Source: Rhabditoides inermis (Eukaryota > Nematoda > Chromadorea > Rhabditida > Rhabditidae). From it: DNA of 64,000 nucleotides. Numbering within the stretch: position 1 is the stretch's first letter; every line of letters starts with the position of its first letter. The stretch is from contig CAWZYM010000410.1 of NCBI GenBank assembly GCA_963966185.1, positions 331,001 through 395,000 of the forward strand. The letters run 5' to 3'. The notes under the pieces were generated by a model. That model was not told the origin of the DNA. It did not search any database and was given only the letters and a program-made list of their open reading frames with translations. This document shows positions 45,682 to 56,925 of this stretch, piece by piece. Made by a program: the position numbers and the translations under genes.

Positions 45682-48548
45682 TCGCCTGGGTTGGACATAT
45701 AAATTTGCTTAGGTCAGTGTTTGTCCGGACGCATAACTCTTTACTCTTTAGGTCCTGGGCGTTCATCTCTTAGGCATAGACTAGCCCAGGCCCGAGAATG
45801 GTCACCGCTTGTTCTCACCTCATTTGCATACTCCAAATAAGGTCACATTCATTTCTCCGTTCCTGATATAGCTACAATCTTCGCACTTGGTACAAGTACA
45901 AAGTGCTTCAGTACAAACTGTTTGGTAAACAACTTATTTGATTAAACCTCATTTGCATATTCCAAATAAGGGCATGTTTATAGTTTATATCTCAGCTCCT
46001 ATTATAGCTACAATCTTGATAGTTGGTACGAGTACAAAGTACTTGAGTACAAACTGTTTCGTATATAACTTATTTAATTAAACCTCATTTGCATGTCCCA
46101 AATAAGGTCATGTTTATATCTCAGTTCCTATTATAGCGCCAATCTCGATACTTGGTACAGGTAACAAGTAAACAAGTCTAAAACATTAGGTAAACAAGTC
46201 AAGTAAACAAGTAAACAAATAAGTAAACAACTCAAATTTTCAGTTCAAAGGTATCTAAAGTGTACTATACCAAGTACTGAGTTCATATTTGTTGTTTACA
46301 AGTGACGTGAACAAGTAAACAATTTTGTAAACAACTCTGAAATGAATTTTATAAGTCTCTAACATGCAGTACACATAACTCTTTACTCTTTAGGTCCTGA
46401 GAGTTCATCTTTTAGGGGTAGACTAGCATAGGCCCCCAGTCGGTCACCGATTTTTCTCACCTCATTTGCATATATGCAAATTAGGTTTGCAAAATACCCT
46501 CTCGGCGACTGGTCTGTAACTTTCGTCTCAGTGAGAGTTGAAACCTGCATTTTGTCATTTAATTATCACTACCGTAATACCTTCGTTCATGAATTAACTC
46601 AGATGTTTAACTTATTTTTGAAATTTTATCAATTTCCAAAATTTCACATCTCAAATACTCAGAAACATTTAAAAATTCATAACTCGGTTATTTTTCAAGG
46701 TAGAAGGTTCATTATTCGTACAGGTAACAGGTAAACAAGTGATATTTTTTAGATAAATTTATCGTTCTAAATCACCTCATTTGAATATCCTAAATAAGGT
46801 CATGTTCATATCTCGGCTCCTATTATAGCTACAATCTTGATACTTGGTAAAAGTACAAGGTACTCGAGTACAAACTGTTTGGTATACAACTTATTTAATT
46901 TTAATCTCACTTGAATTTCCCAAATAGGGTCATGTTCATAACTCAGCTCCTATTATAGCTACAATCTTGATACTTGGTGTGTGTATAAAGTACTTGAGTA
47001 CAAACTGTTTCGTATATAACTTATTTAATAGAACCTCATTTGCGTGTCCCAAATAAGGTCATGTTTATATCTCAGTTCCTATTATAGCGCCAATCTCGAT
47101 ACTTGGTATTTGTACAAAGTACTTGAGTACAAACTGTTTGGTATAAAACTTATTTAACTAAACCTCATTTGCATATCCCAAATAAGGTCCTGTTTATATC
47201 TCAGCTCCTTTTATAGCTACAATATTGATAGTTGGTATAAGTACAAAGTACTTGAGTACAAACTGTTTGGTATACAACTTATCTAACTATACCTCATTTG
47301 CATATTCCAAATAAGGTCATGTTTATAGCTCAGCTCATTTTATAGCTACAATCTTGATACTTGGAATAAGTACAAGGTACTGGAGTACAAAATGTTTCGT
47401 ATATATCTAATTAGACCTCATTTGAATATCCCTAAGGAAGCAGCTATGGCGCGAGGAGATACCAATTGGCATGGAAGCAAAAAAAAAAACTCGGAGCTCT
47501 ACACGTCAAGAATGGTACTCTAATGGTCCAGGAATGATTATCGATCAAGTATCGTCTTCCCGCCACTAATCTCGTCAGCCTACCTGTCTTTCCCCGGCGT
47601 TAGCCTATGCATCTAGCATCTTAGGCACTACTGTATGTTTCATATCATTATGATTGTGTTGTCATATTCAAATATAACGATTCCGGATAAACGATTGATT
47701 GAAGGTCATGTTCATATCTCAGCTCCTATTATCTGCAGATTGTTACCTGCAGGGGAAGAGAGGGAAGAAGAATTAGTGAGAGAGAGAAAGAGGGAGAGGA
47801 AGAGAAAGAGGGGGAGAGAGTGCAGCTGTTTCCTATTCTCTCATCACAAAGACGACACAAGTCAGAGAGAGAGAGAAGGGGGGGGGGGAAGGAGAGAGGG
47901 AAGGAGGGAGAGAGAGAGAGAGGGAGTCTGTGTCTCAACTACACCAGTACCCACTACCACGACGGTTGCCATTTCTCCCTCCTCCTTCTCCTCACACGCG
48001 GTCTCTTCTCATCGCACAAGATGAAGACAACACAAGTCAGAGAGAGAGAGGGGGGGGGGAAGGAGAGAGGGAAGGAGGGAGAGAGAGAGAGAGAGGGAGT
48101 CTGTGTCTCAACTACACCAGTACCCACTACCACGACGGTCGCCATTTCTCCCTCCTCCTTCTCCTCACACGCGGTCTCTTCTCATCGCACAAGATGAAGA
48201 CGACACAAGTCAGAGAGAGGGGGGGAAGGAGAGAGGGAAGGAGGGAGAGAGAGAGGGAGTCTGTGTCTCAACTACACTAGTACCCACTACTACGACGGTT
48301 GCCATAGTATTATACCTCTTTTGCATATTCAAATTAGGTCATATCTCAGCTCCTATTACAGCTACGACTTTGATACTTCGTATAGGTACGAACTGCTGGA
48401 AAAATTATTGTTTAGTTCACAATTCATCTAATTATACATCATTTGCTTATTCCAAATAAGATCATGTGCATAGCTCAGCTCCTATTGTAGATACAAACTT
48501 GGTACTCGGTACATGTAACAAGTAAACAACTACAAAATGTTTGGTAAA
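45682..48548 (+). mobile_element. CTAG-hairpin module, third subtype, interrupted by BEL
   Basis: Starts TCGCCTGGGTTGGACATATA. It consists largely of about 110-120-bp repeats that include CCTCATTTGCATATTCCAAA, TAAGGTCATGTTTATA and TATAGCTACAATCTTGATAC. A minisatellite lies at 47,820-48,305. The module resumes at 56,632 and ends in the short hairpin 56,905-56,925. Its inverted homologue lies at 62,472-64,000. Confidence 0.7.
47820..48305 (+). repeat. Minisatellite of GA tract plus 'CAACTACACCAGTACCCACT'
   Basis: Three units, each with CTTCTCATCGCACAAGATGA, a purine tract, GTCTGTGTCTCAACTACACC and CCACTACCACGACGGTTGCC. The unit contains its own (GA)n core, whose length varies. Frames through it are artefacts. 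Confidence 0.9.
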
Positions 48549-48550
48549 CG

Positions 48551-49276
48551 TGCCGACGCTCCAACGTACATATACACTATCATACTACGCTATCACACCA
48601 GCAATGATCATATGTCATGCCTAACCGTTATCGAAAACCGATATGCACATTTCCTATTGGTGAGGGGGGAATGTCGCGACCGCACATTGATGCAGTCACG
48701 ACTTGGCTACAACCACTACCGTATCTATCATATACAGCCAAGACAACCAGGATCATAATGCAATTATAAGAACTATATTTATCGCGAACAAATGCAAAGC
48801 GAACTGGGAAACTAGTACAATTCAATGCACTGCTGGTACGCCGCGGTCTTCTCTTCTGTCGTCGCGTCGCGTGTGCACTGTCTGCACCCTCTCGTGCACA
48901 TCGTGCCGATCTCGGCCCCGCCCACGCGAAGCTCCGCCCCTGGAAGAAGATTTGGTCACCGAGGATTCTTCGCCATTCCAGTTCCAGGTTTCCCCCCAGT
49001 AGGTCGTCAGGTTTCTTAGTTCCCCAGTGTCCACCAGTGTCCAGGTTTCCCAGGTTTCCCTAGTGTTCTCCCTATATTGACCGCGACTCCGCTCGCTGTC
49101 TTTTGTGTTCGTGTTTGTTGTACTGTAGACTATTGTTTGTATTGTTTGTTTGTTGCCTACGAGAATACATAATTCGTGCTACCATTTGGTTGCCTTTAAT
49201 TGCTTTCACATTGCATTAATTACACTGATCTACACAATAGATTAGTATTTGAATCCGCCGCTGTCAGGTCACTTTA
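48551..49276 (+). repeat. BEL 5' LTR
   Basis: 726 bp, TGCCGACGCTCC to GTCAGGTCACTTTA. The right border is fixed by the primer-binding site that follows. The copy shared with the 3' LTR can be extended two bases left (CG), but the TGT preceding CG in the 3' copy is absent here. Confidence 0.9.
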
Positions 49277-49288
49277 TGGTGCATCGGC
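49277..49288 (+). promoter_or_regulatory. Primer-binding site, tRNA-Gly type
   Basis: TGGTGCATCGGC follows the LTR directly and is complementary to the conserved 3' end of animal tRNA-Gly (GCCGATGCA plus CCA). It primes minus-strand synthesis by analogy. Confidence 0.75.
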
Positions 49289-49589
49289 TTTGGTGAAAAC
49301 CCAGGTCAGCCCGTCTCATTCCTGAACCTATTTATTGCTATTACCTGCTAAAACCGCCACCACACGGTTACCACTATTTAATATTGCTACCGCCACCATA
49401 CGGTTACATATCACGTCATCCCGCTAGATCGCAAGTACACACGCGGTCACCACTCACTGCACGATTATTGATTGAATTTTCGAAAACAGAACTCAATCGC
49501 CACCCACCTCCACCTCCCACGGTCGCTCTCCACTCTATAGATCTCCGCATCCGCTGGCCACCCGTCGTCGTTTGCCACTCCTGCAAAAC

Positions 49590-51299
49590 ATGACTAATGA
49601 CTGTGTCAGGCCGAGTGATAAGGGCGTGCTAACGAGGTACAAGAACAAGCTTATCGACGCTACCGCGCAGGCAAAGACGGTGTACGAAGACTCGCTATCT
49701 ACCAACACTCGTCGCGCGATCACGCTCACCGCTCTCACTACCGCACTCGATAAGCTAGTTTTCAAGCGCAGCGAGATCGAGAATGAGGCGTATGCCGATA
49801 ACAACGCGACCGCGTTCAACACCTACGACAACTCTGAGTGTTTCGCGGACCACATCAATGCCGCGGAAGACGTTATCGAACTCGCGCAGGCATGCGACAT
49901 TGAGCGCAAGACCATGAAAGAGGAAGAGCGCGAGACTGAGTTGCATGAGAAGCAGCGCGAGCTGCTCAACGCGCAGATAAACGCACAGACGGCACTCACC
50001 CAGCAGCAGCAGATGTCCGTCCCGCACGCGTCCGTCCACCACACGACTGGAAACCCGCAACTGGTCGCTCCTGAAAATAAGATGCGAATCAACATGAAAC
50101 CGATCGAGGTGCCCCCCTTCGATGGAACCCCCGAGGGTTACCAGCAGTTCTGGGATGTGTATGAGAATGTGGTGCACAACCGCACTGACATGGGCGACAC
50201 CGAGAAACTGCTCTACCTTATCAACCGCTGCGCCGCTGACCCCGCACTTGCTGCATCCCTCCCTCGCCAGGGCGCCCAGTACGCTACCGCTATTGCTATG
50301 CTAAAGAAGAAGTATGACAACCCGGTTGAGACCCAGCACCGTCTGTGGCGCAAAATTGAACAGATGGAAGCGGCCACCGACAACAACGACACCATCAAGA
50401 ACCGCGCCAACTACACCCAGTGCCAGCTACTGCTTGACGCAGTCAAGCGCAGCAGCAGTCTCATGCGAGACAATCAGAAAGACCCCGCCCTCTCAGCCAT
50501 GTCGCAGCGCATCATCTTGCCTAAGTTCTCGCAGCGCGTACAATATGAGGTGCAGAAGATTATTACCGAGAAGGGCAGCGAGGGCAACGTGCTCTCTGTC
50601 GACGAGACAATGGCGCTCATCGACAAAAACATTCGCGTTGATGAAGACATCCTACAAGTGCAGACCCACAAGGTCAAGGAGGAGACTGTGTGCCTGGCGC
50701 GCAACAGCCCCTCCCCCCGCATGAGCACCACCACGCACCACAACAACAACCAGCAGGCGCACCACGCATCTCACAACACCACCCCGCTCGCCAACCACCC
50801 TGCCGACCGCTGTCTGCTTTGTTACAGTACCAGCCACCACGCCAGCTCGTGCAACAACAACCACTTGTGCTACGCGCTCATGCAGATTGTGCGTCTATCT
50901 CGCGCATGTGCAAAGTGTTTCCATATCGGACACACTTCTTCTACTTGCGCGTGGAGCAACTGCAACAATTGCAATGGTCCGCACAACACGCGCATCTGCT
51001 ACAAGCAAGTGAACAACAACCACACGCGCAACAAGTCGCAGTACAACAACAACCACAATGCGAACAAGTACAACAACACCACCACTACCGGCTACACTAC
51101 CACCAACGCGCGCCCCCAACACATCCACATCACACAAGACCACTACCCACCTGCCCATGACGACGCACAGCTCGACCACGCCGCTCTTGACGAGCACGCC
51201 CCTGTGCCCGATCCGGACGGCGACCGCCCTGCGGCGCGGCCGGACGAGGAGGAGTGCGAGGCAGGCCTGAATGGAGAGATTGACAACTTTCGCTACTAA
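49590..51299 (+). CDS. gag: BEL/Pao Gag
   Basis: The first ATG is at 49,590; the frame is open slightly further upstream. 569 residues to TAA at 51,297-51,299. The middle has the DUF1759-like core seen in BEL Gag (PPFDGTPEGYQQFWDVYE, LRLWRK-type region). Near the C-terminus are three zinc knuckles: CLLCYSTSHHASSC (CX2CX4HX4C, codon at 50,811), CAKCFHIGHTSSTC (50,907) and CNNCNGPHNTRIC (50,961). An Asn/His-rich tail follows. It forms the particle and packages RNA by family analogy. Its end overlaps pol by 29 bases in the +1 frame. Confidence 0.92.
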   Translation: MTNDCVRPSDKGVLTRYKNKLIDATAQAKTVYEDSLSTNTRRAITLTALTTALDKLVFKRSEIENEAYADNNATAFNTYDNSECFADHINAAEDVIELAQACDIERKTMKEEERETELHEKQRELLNAQINAQTALTQQQQMSVPHASVHHTTGNPQLVAPENKMRINMKPIEVPPFDGTPEGYQQFWDVYENVVHNRTDMGDTEKLLYLINRCAADPALAASLPRQGAQYATAIAMLKKKYDNPVETQHRLWRKIEQMEAATDNNDTIKNRANYTQCQLLLDAVKRSSSLMRDNQKDPALSAMSQRIILPKFSQRVQYEVQKIITEKGSEGNVLSVDETMALIDKNIRVDEDILQVQTHKVKEETVCLARNSPSPRMSTTTHHNNNQQAHHASHNTTPLANHPADRCLLCYSTSHHASSCNNNHLCYALMQIVRLSRACAKCFHIGHTSSTCAWSNCNNCNGPHNTRICYKQVNNNHTRNKSQYNNNHNANKYNNTTTTGYTTTNARPQHIHITQDHYPPAHDDAQLDHAALDEHAPVPDPDGDRPAARPDEEECEAGLNGEIDNFRY

Positions 51300-54200
51300 G
51301 CCAGATCACATCGCGCAACCAGCTTCACACAACATGATAAAAACAATGAATAAAACGAGCCACCAACCTTGCCCACCCTCCTGTCGCACCATGGCTTCAC
51401 CGCCTGCAGCCGACACAGCCGCTACCGCTACAACAAATGATGATAACAGCAATAATGAAATAATCAATGACCAACTCACCCCGCTCCAGCCACACATCGG
51501 AGAACAGCTCATCATAGCCGCCGAGCAGTCATCGCCTGAAATAGAAATCGATAAAACAATCGATAATACCGTGCTATCTAATCAATCGAGCGAGCGAGCA
51601 TACTTGATGGTTGTTCCCGCAACTATTCGCAACCCATATAACAACAAGACAGCCATGGCCAACGTATTGCTAGACAGTGGTGCCACTACCTCATTGATCA
51701 ACAACCGTATTGCAAAACAGCTGGGGTTGAAACCGATAAAGAGCGAGAAGCAAACATATAACCTGCTAGATGGAAAAACCACGCAAGTAATATCACATAT
51801 TGTTCAATGCGAAATGGAAACCGATTCAAATCCACTACTGCTGAATCTCCGAACAATAAATAACATCGCAAGCAACATCGCTACCTACCAGCTACCTGCA
51901 ATCGACAAAACCGCAGCTGATCAACATAATATACGCGTACACGAATACAAACAAGCAAACATAGAAGCTGATATATTGATCGGACAAAATTATATAAACA
52001 CGATTTGCAAGCCGCTCGCGCCCACCGATCTACCATCTGGATTGAGAGTGACACCCACCGTACTTGGCGCGCTGGCCGCCGGAGTAGAAGATAGCGACCC
52101 TGCTGCGGCGCCGACCCACCACGTGCATGTAATTGACCTGCAACAATATTGGGACTTAGAAGGCGTCGGAATAACACACACAGAAGAAACGCAATCACGT
52201 GATGATGAAAACAAGCGAGTAATCGAGCATTTCAAAAATACCGTAATCAAGGACAAAGAAGGCATTCACATTCAATTCCCGTGGAGGGAAGCGAATCCAG
52301 CAATAGCTACAAACTACAACATGGCATATCAGCGACTGAAAAGTCAACATAGACAGCAATTTCATAAACGAGAATTGTGGCGAGAATACGATAGAATATT
52401 TCAAGAGCAGCTCGCAGCAGGCATAATCGAGATTGCGCCGCCACACCACACGCCTGGTAAAACATATTTGATGCCTCATCAGCCAGTTGTAAAACTAGGC
52501 TCTACTACCACCAAACTCCGCATAGTATTCGACGCGTCAAGCAAAGCGCGCGGCGAACAGTCGTTGAACAATGCGCTGTTCCCCGGACCGACACTGCTAC
52601 CTAGCCTATGTGGCACGCTACTTCGCACACGCCTACACAAAATTATGCTAACTGGAGACGTCGCTAAAGCCTTTTTACAAATCCGGCTTCAGGAAAGCGA
52701 ACGAGATTGCACACGATTCCTTTGGTTCAAGAACCCAATGCAAGAGACCTTTTCAAATGACAACATTATTGAATACCGCATGCGCCGCCTACCATTCGGA
52801 ATAAACGTATCGCCGTTTATTCTCGCTCAATCAATCATTCACCACCTGGACACAATCGACAGCCCGCTCTCCGCAGAGCTCACCCGCAACCTATATGTGG
52901 ATAATGCCATATTTGGGGCGAATACGGTGGATGAAGCCATACAGAAATACAACGAATCAAAGCGTATTTTTAACGAGATCAATTGCAATCTACGCGAATT
53001 CGCCTGCAATGCGCGAGAAACATTACATGCGATACCGAAATGCGACCGAGCCAAAAGTGAGACACTGCATAAAGTGCTTGGACTGCAATGGAATACCACT
53101 ACCGATACATACACAATCAACACCGCGCTGCCCGACTTGCAGGCGTACACGAAGCGCACTATCGTTTCCGCGGTCTCCGCCGTGTTCGACCCTTGCGGAA
53201 TCGCTGCACCACTCATGCTACGCGCGAAGCTACTCATTCAACGGCTATGGCAAGAAGAGCATGCATGGGATAAAACAATACAAGGGATAGCTGAAACATG
53301 GCGCGAACTACAACAACAAACAAGCATGCAACTCGAAATACCGCGCACATCGCTAACATTCGATAAAAGTAATCACTACGAGCTCGCAACATTTGTCGAT
53401 GCATCAAACAACGCTTACGGCACTGTCACCTATCTGCTAGAACGCACTCTATCAGCCGTACACACTCAACTGCTCTACGCTAAACACCGATTATCACCTT
53501 CAACCAAACCTGGAGGCCGTGCAACATCAAAAGTGAAAAATCCACTATCTATCCATCGCTTAGAACTGCTAGCAAACCTAGTTGGTGCCAACGCCACTCA
53601 ATTCGTTGTTGAACAGCTGATTGATTCCGTGCTAATCGAGAAGGTACACATTTTTACAGACAACATGAGCTGCCTACAATGGCTGAAAGGAGACAAATTC
53701 TCCGACAAACTCGATACGTTCACTCGAAACAGACTCGCCTCGATTCACAGCGCTTACAAGACAATCGAGAACTGCGTCGGCCACAAAGTGCAGACACGCT
53801 ACATCGAGACCGCACACAATCCAGCTGACCACCTCACTCGTGGCCTCACTACTCACAACATACATACATCAAATTGGCTGAACGGACCACAATTGTTACT
53901 CGAAAACGCGAACACATGGGGAGACCCAGTGGAAATAAGCGAGCGATGCGAAAACCACATTCACACGCTGCAGCAGCCGGCGATCGATAATGCGCGGCGA
54001 GAACAGCTGATCGAAACGATTGACCTCTCCCGCCACTCCTCTCTCACAAAAGCGATCAATTCACTCTGCCGCGCAAAGACATTCGGCATGCGATTGTTGC
54101 AGAAGATAAAACCAGCACACGAAAACGACATTGACTGGAATACGCGTACAGTAACCGCACAACAATACGATCACATCTACAACATACTGCTACGAGACCA

Positions 54201-55617
54201 TCAGAATGCATACCAAATCAACGCTGCGAACGCGAAATATGCATATCTATTCCCTATCATTGCTACAGACGGGATATGGCGGACAGCCGGAAGACTGGAC
54301 AACGCTGTCTCTCTATCGCCACACACACGCGCGCCGCCAATTGTGGAAGGCAAGTCACACCTCGCATTGCTGATCGCTCGTTATCATCATGAGAAGTGTA
54401 TGCACAGCGGACCGAACGCTACAGTAACCTCCATTCGTCAATGCGTCTGGATGACAGTAGCTCGCCAAACAGCGCGTAAAGTACTCAATCGCTGCACAAT
54501 TTGCAAAAGAGAAAACAGCAGACCTTACAGATACCCGAACATGGGACCACTGCCAGCGTGCCGGCTAGAGCGCAACCACATATTTGACACCACCGCACTA
54601 GACTACTGTGGTCCCTTCAATGTGGCCTCTGCCGGCGAGAATGAGACTACGAAAATATGGGTGTGCGCATTTGTCTGTCTCGCGACAAGACTGATCCATC
54701 TTGAGACAGTGGATAATCAGACCACCCTCGCATTCATGCAATGCATGCAGAGATTCACCGCGCGCAAACACACGCCGAAGCGACTGATCAGCGACAACAT
54801 GTCCACATTCATCCTCGCGAAAGAAATACTGCAAAAAGATCTTGATTTGAACGCGTACATGGCGAGAAACGGAATCCAATGGCATCACATCACCCCGCTC
54901 GCACCATGGCAAGGCGCTCACTATGAGAGATTCATGCGAAACATAAAACAAGCACTGACAAAGAGCATTGGAAAGAGAAAGGTGACCAGAGTTGGTTTCC
55001 AGACCCTAATCGCGGAGATAGAGAATATGATCAACTGCAGGCCGGTCTCATTCGTATTCGGAAACGACGCTGATTCCCAAATCGTGCGACCGATCGACGT
55101 ACTGAATCCGGCGATTGCCTCTATGCCAATACAGTATGAAAACAACGATGGCAACGAATTCAACCTCTCTGATTCAGCTGCGCACAAATTGACTATCGCT
55201 AATCTGACGCATGCACAACACGCAAGAGACACCTTCTGGAAATTGTTTTCGGAAGGATACATAAACGGTCTGCGCGAGAAACACAAGCTACACATGAATA
55301 ACAAGCACTACTCTACTATTTCTCCGAAAGTGGGAGCTATAGTCATGGTATCCGATGAGCAGGTCAAACGTTTTGAATGGCCTCTCGGGAGAATATTGCG
55401 ACTAATACAAAGTGCAGATGGCGAAATCCGCTCGGTTATCGTACTGTCGAAGGGACGCGAGAAAGAACGAGCAATCAACCACCTCTATCCATTAGAGATA
55501 GATTCCGTTTCGGAATCAGATGAATCCACTACTCAGAATTCGCAAGCGTCAACAATACCACAACACTACACACCGCCATTGACACGTGCAGCTGCAAGGA
55601 TAGCGCGCAACAGTTAA
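51271..55617 (+). CDS. pol: BEL/Pao Pol (PR-RT-RH-IN)
   Basis: 1,448 residues from an ATG that overlaps gag, TAA at 55,615-55,617. Protease: LLDSGATTS (Asp at residue 135). RT: LRIVFDAS, TGDVAKAFLQIRL, LPFGINVSPF and catalytic YVDN (residues 542-545; most families have YVDD). RNase H begins TFVDASNNAYG. Integrase: zinc HHCC, with histidines from residue 1039 and cysteines 1075 and 1078, then catalytic Asp 1111, Asp 1175 and Glu 1219. Every catalytic residue is present. Expression is by +1 frameshift from gag or by reinitiation at the overlapping ATG; the sequence does not decide. Confidence 0.95.
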   Translation: MERLTTFATKPDHIAQPASHNMIKTMNKTSHQPCPPSCRTMASPPAADTAATATTNDDNSNNEIINDQLTPLQPHIGEQLIIAAEQSSPEIEIDKTIDNTVLSNQSSERAYLMVVPATIRNPYNNKTAMANVLLDSGATTSLINNRIAKQLGLKPIKSEKQTYNLLDGKTTQVISHIVQCEMETDSNPLLLNLRTINNIASNIATYQLPAIDKTAADQHNIRVHEYKQANIEADILIGQNYINTICKPLAPTDLPSGLRVTPTVLGALAAGVEDSDPAAAPTHHVHVIDLQQYWDLEGVGITHTEETQSRDDENKRVIEHFKNTVIKDKEGIHIQFPWREANPAIATNYNMAYQRLKSQHRQQFHKRELWREYDRIFQEQLAAGIIEIAPPHHTPGKTYLMPHQPVVKLGSTTTKLRIVFDASSKARGEQSLNNALFPGPTLLPSLCGTLLRTRLHKIMLTGDVAKAFLQIRLQESERDCTRFLWFKNPMQETFSNDNIIEYRMRRLPFGINVSPFILAQSIIHHLDTIDSPLSAELTRNLYVDNAIFGANTVDEAIQKYNESKRIFNEINCNLREFACNARETLHAIPKCDRAKSETLHKVLGLQWNTTTDTYTINTALPDLQAYTKRTIVSAVSAVFDPCGIAAPLMLRAKLLIQRLWQEEHAWDKTIQGIAETWRELQQQTSMQLEIPRTSLTFDKSNHYELATFVDASNNAYGTVTYLLERTLSAVHTQLLYAKHRLSPSTKPGGRATSKVKNPLSIHRLELLANLVGANATQFVVEQLIDSVLIEKVHIFTDNMSCLQWLKGDKFSDKLDTFTRNRLASIHSAYKTIENCVGHKVQTRYIETAHNPADHLTRGLTTHNIHTSNWLNGPQLLLENANTWGDPVEISERCENHIHTLQQPAIDNARREQLIETIDLSRHSSLTKAINSLCRAKTFGMRLLQKIKPAHENDIDWNTRTVTAQQYDHIYNILLRDHQNAYQINAANAKYAYLFPIIATDGIWRTAGRLDNAVSLSPHTRAPPIVEGKSHLALLIARYHHEKCMHSGPNATVTSIRQCVWMTVARQTARKVLNRCTICKRENSRPYRYPNMGPLPACRLERNHIFDTTALDYCGPFNVASAGENETTKIWVCAFVCLATRLIHLETVDNQTTLAFMQCMQRFTARKHTPKRLISDNMSTFILAKEILQKDLDLNAYMARNGIQWHHITPLAPWQGAHYERFMRNIKQALTKSIGKRKVTRVGFQTLIAEIENMINCRPVSFVFGNDADSQIVRPIDVLNPAIASMPIQYENNDGNEFNLSDSAAHKLTIANLTHAQHARDTFWKLFSEGYINGLREKHKLHMNNKHYSTISPKVGAIVMVSDEQVKRFEWPLGRILRLIQSADGEIRSVIVLSKGREKERAINHLYPLEIDSVSESDESTTQNSQASTIPQHYTPPLTRAAARIARNS

Positions 55618-55905
55618 TCCAACGAGAATCACACCGATATCAAATGATGTAGCTTGCCATTCGCCCCTCCTCTTGACTGCAATAAGCCCGTGACATGATC
55701 ATTCGCCAACCCAACGACAGCGTCACACAAACATCATTCACATATTCCGCGACCAAACTACATTTGATATATATCTGCTACACGTTGGAGAAGTCAGGCA
55801 CTTTACCCTCTCTTGCCTCCCCACACTCTTCCCTTTTCGCGTGGGGTCATATCTGTTTCCTTGCATGACCCCGCATTGCCCTTTCTTCGCGTGGGGGGAA
55901 TGTCG
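55618..55905 (+). other. BEL pol-to-LTR region with polypurine tract
   Basis: Non-coding. GTGGGGGGAA at 55,891-55,900 abuts the 3' LTR and is the likely plus-strand primer. The related GAGGGGGGAATGTCG occurs again inside each LTR (about 48,662 and 56,017). Confidence 0.7.
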
Positions 55906-56631
55906 TGCCGACGCTCCAACGTACATATACACTATCATACTACGCTATCACACCAGCAATGATCATATGTCATGCCTAACCGTTATCGAAAACCGATATG
56001 CACATTTCCTATTGGTGAGGGGGGAATGTCGCGACCGCACATTGATGCAGTCACGACTTGGCTACAACCACTACCGTATCTATCATATACAGCCAAGACA
56101 ACCAGGATCATAATGCAATTATAAGAACTATATTTATCGCGAACAAATGCAAAGCGAACTGGGAAACTAGTACAATTCAATGCACTGCTGGTACGCCGCG
56201 GTCTTCTCTTCTGTCGTCGCGTCGCGTGTGCACTGTCTGCACCCTCTCGTGCACATCGTGCCGATCTCGGCCCCGCCCACGCGAAGCTCCGCCCCTGGAA
56301 GAAGATTTGGTCACCGAGGATTCTTCGCCATTCCAGTTCCAGGTTTCCCCCCAGTAGGTCGTCAGGTTTCTTAGTTCCCCAGTGTCCACCAGTGTCCAGG
56401 TTTCCCAGGTTTCCCTAGTGTTCTCCCTATATTGACCGCGACTCCGCTCGCTGTCTTTTGTGTTCGTGTTTGTTGTACTGTAGACTATTGTTTGTATTGT
56501 TTGTTTGTTGCCTACGAGAATACATAATTCGTGCTACCATTTGGTTGCCTTTAATTGCTTTCACATTGCATTAATTACACTGATCTACACAATAGATTAG
56601 TATTTGAATCCGCCGCTGTCAGGTCACTTTA
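55906..56631 (+). repeat. BEL 3' LTR
   Basis: 726 bp at a constant offset of 7,355 from the 5' LTR; no differences noticed by eye in the stretches compared. Confidence 0.9.
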
Positions 56632-56925
56632 CAAGTCGAGTAAACAATCAAGTAAACAACTCCATATTTCATTCTAAAGGTATCTAATGTCTACTAAACC
56701 GAGTAGTGAGTGTTGTTTGAAGTAAACAAGTAAACAAGTTTGTAAACAATATATGCACCTGAATTGACTGACTGTTTTGTCTACGCTTGTTTGAGATAAT
56801 ATTGTAGCCGTTTTAATAGATGAATTATAGCAAAGAATTTTTGTAAAGAAATTGGCCATCGTCTATAATCTATACTCATATGTTTGACTTGTTCTGAAGC
56901 TCACCTAGCGGCCGCAGGCCGCTAG
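56632..56925 (+). mobile_element. Resumed third-subtype module and its terminal hairpin
   Basis: Continues the module broken at 48,548. Ends in hairpin 56,905-56,925: arms CTAGCGGCC / GGCCGCTAG, loop GCA. Confidence 0.75.

Larger units (their letters stand above)
48549..56631 (+). mobile_element. BEL/Pao LTR retrotransposon, full length and apparently intact
   Basis: About 8.08 kb with 726-bp direct LTRs, a tRNA-Gly-type primer-binding site, a gag ORF, a pol ORF (protease, RT, RNase H, integrase) and a G-rich polypurine tract. Pol order PR-RT-RH-IN and the DUF1759-like gag place it in BEL/Pao. No env-like ORF follows pol. Both ORFs are uninterrupted, and the LTR segments I compared are identical, so insertion was recent. 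It lies inside a CTAG-hairpin module. Confidence 0.95.

Noticed and set aside
36337..45766. Repeated frames encoding PHCAPRLARLRRARL in each module
   Set aside because: These are the GC-rich terminal hairpins read through; the conservation is explained by the hairpin.
48628..49034. Open frames inside the BEL LTRs (duplicated at 55,983-56,389)
   Set aside because: Identical because the LTRs are identical; no known domain, overlapping on both strands.
49535..51197. Minus-strand and alternative-frame ORFs across gag
   Set aside because: Shadows of the gag coding frame.
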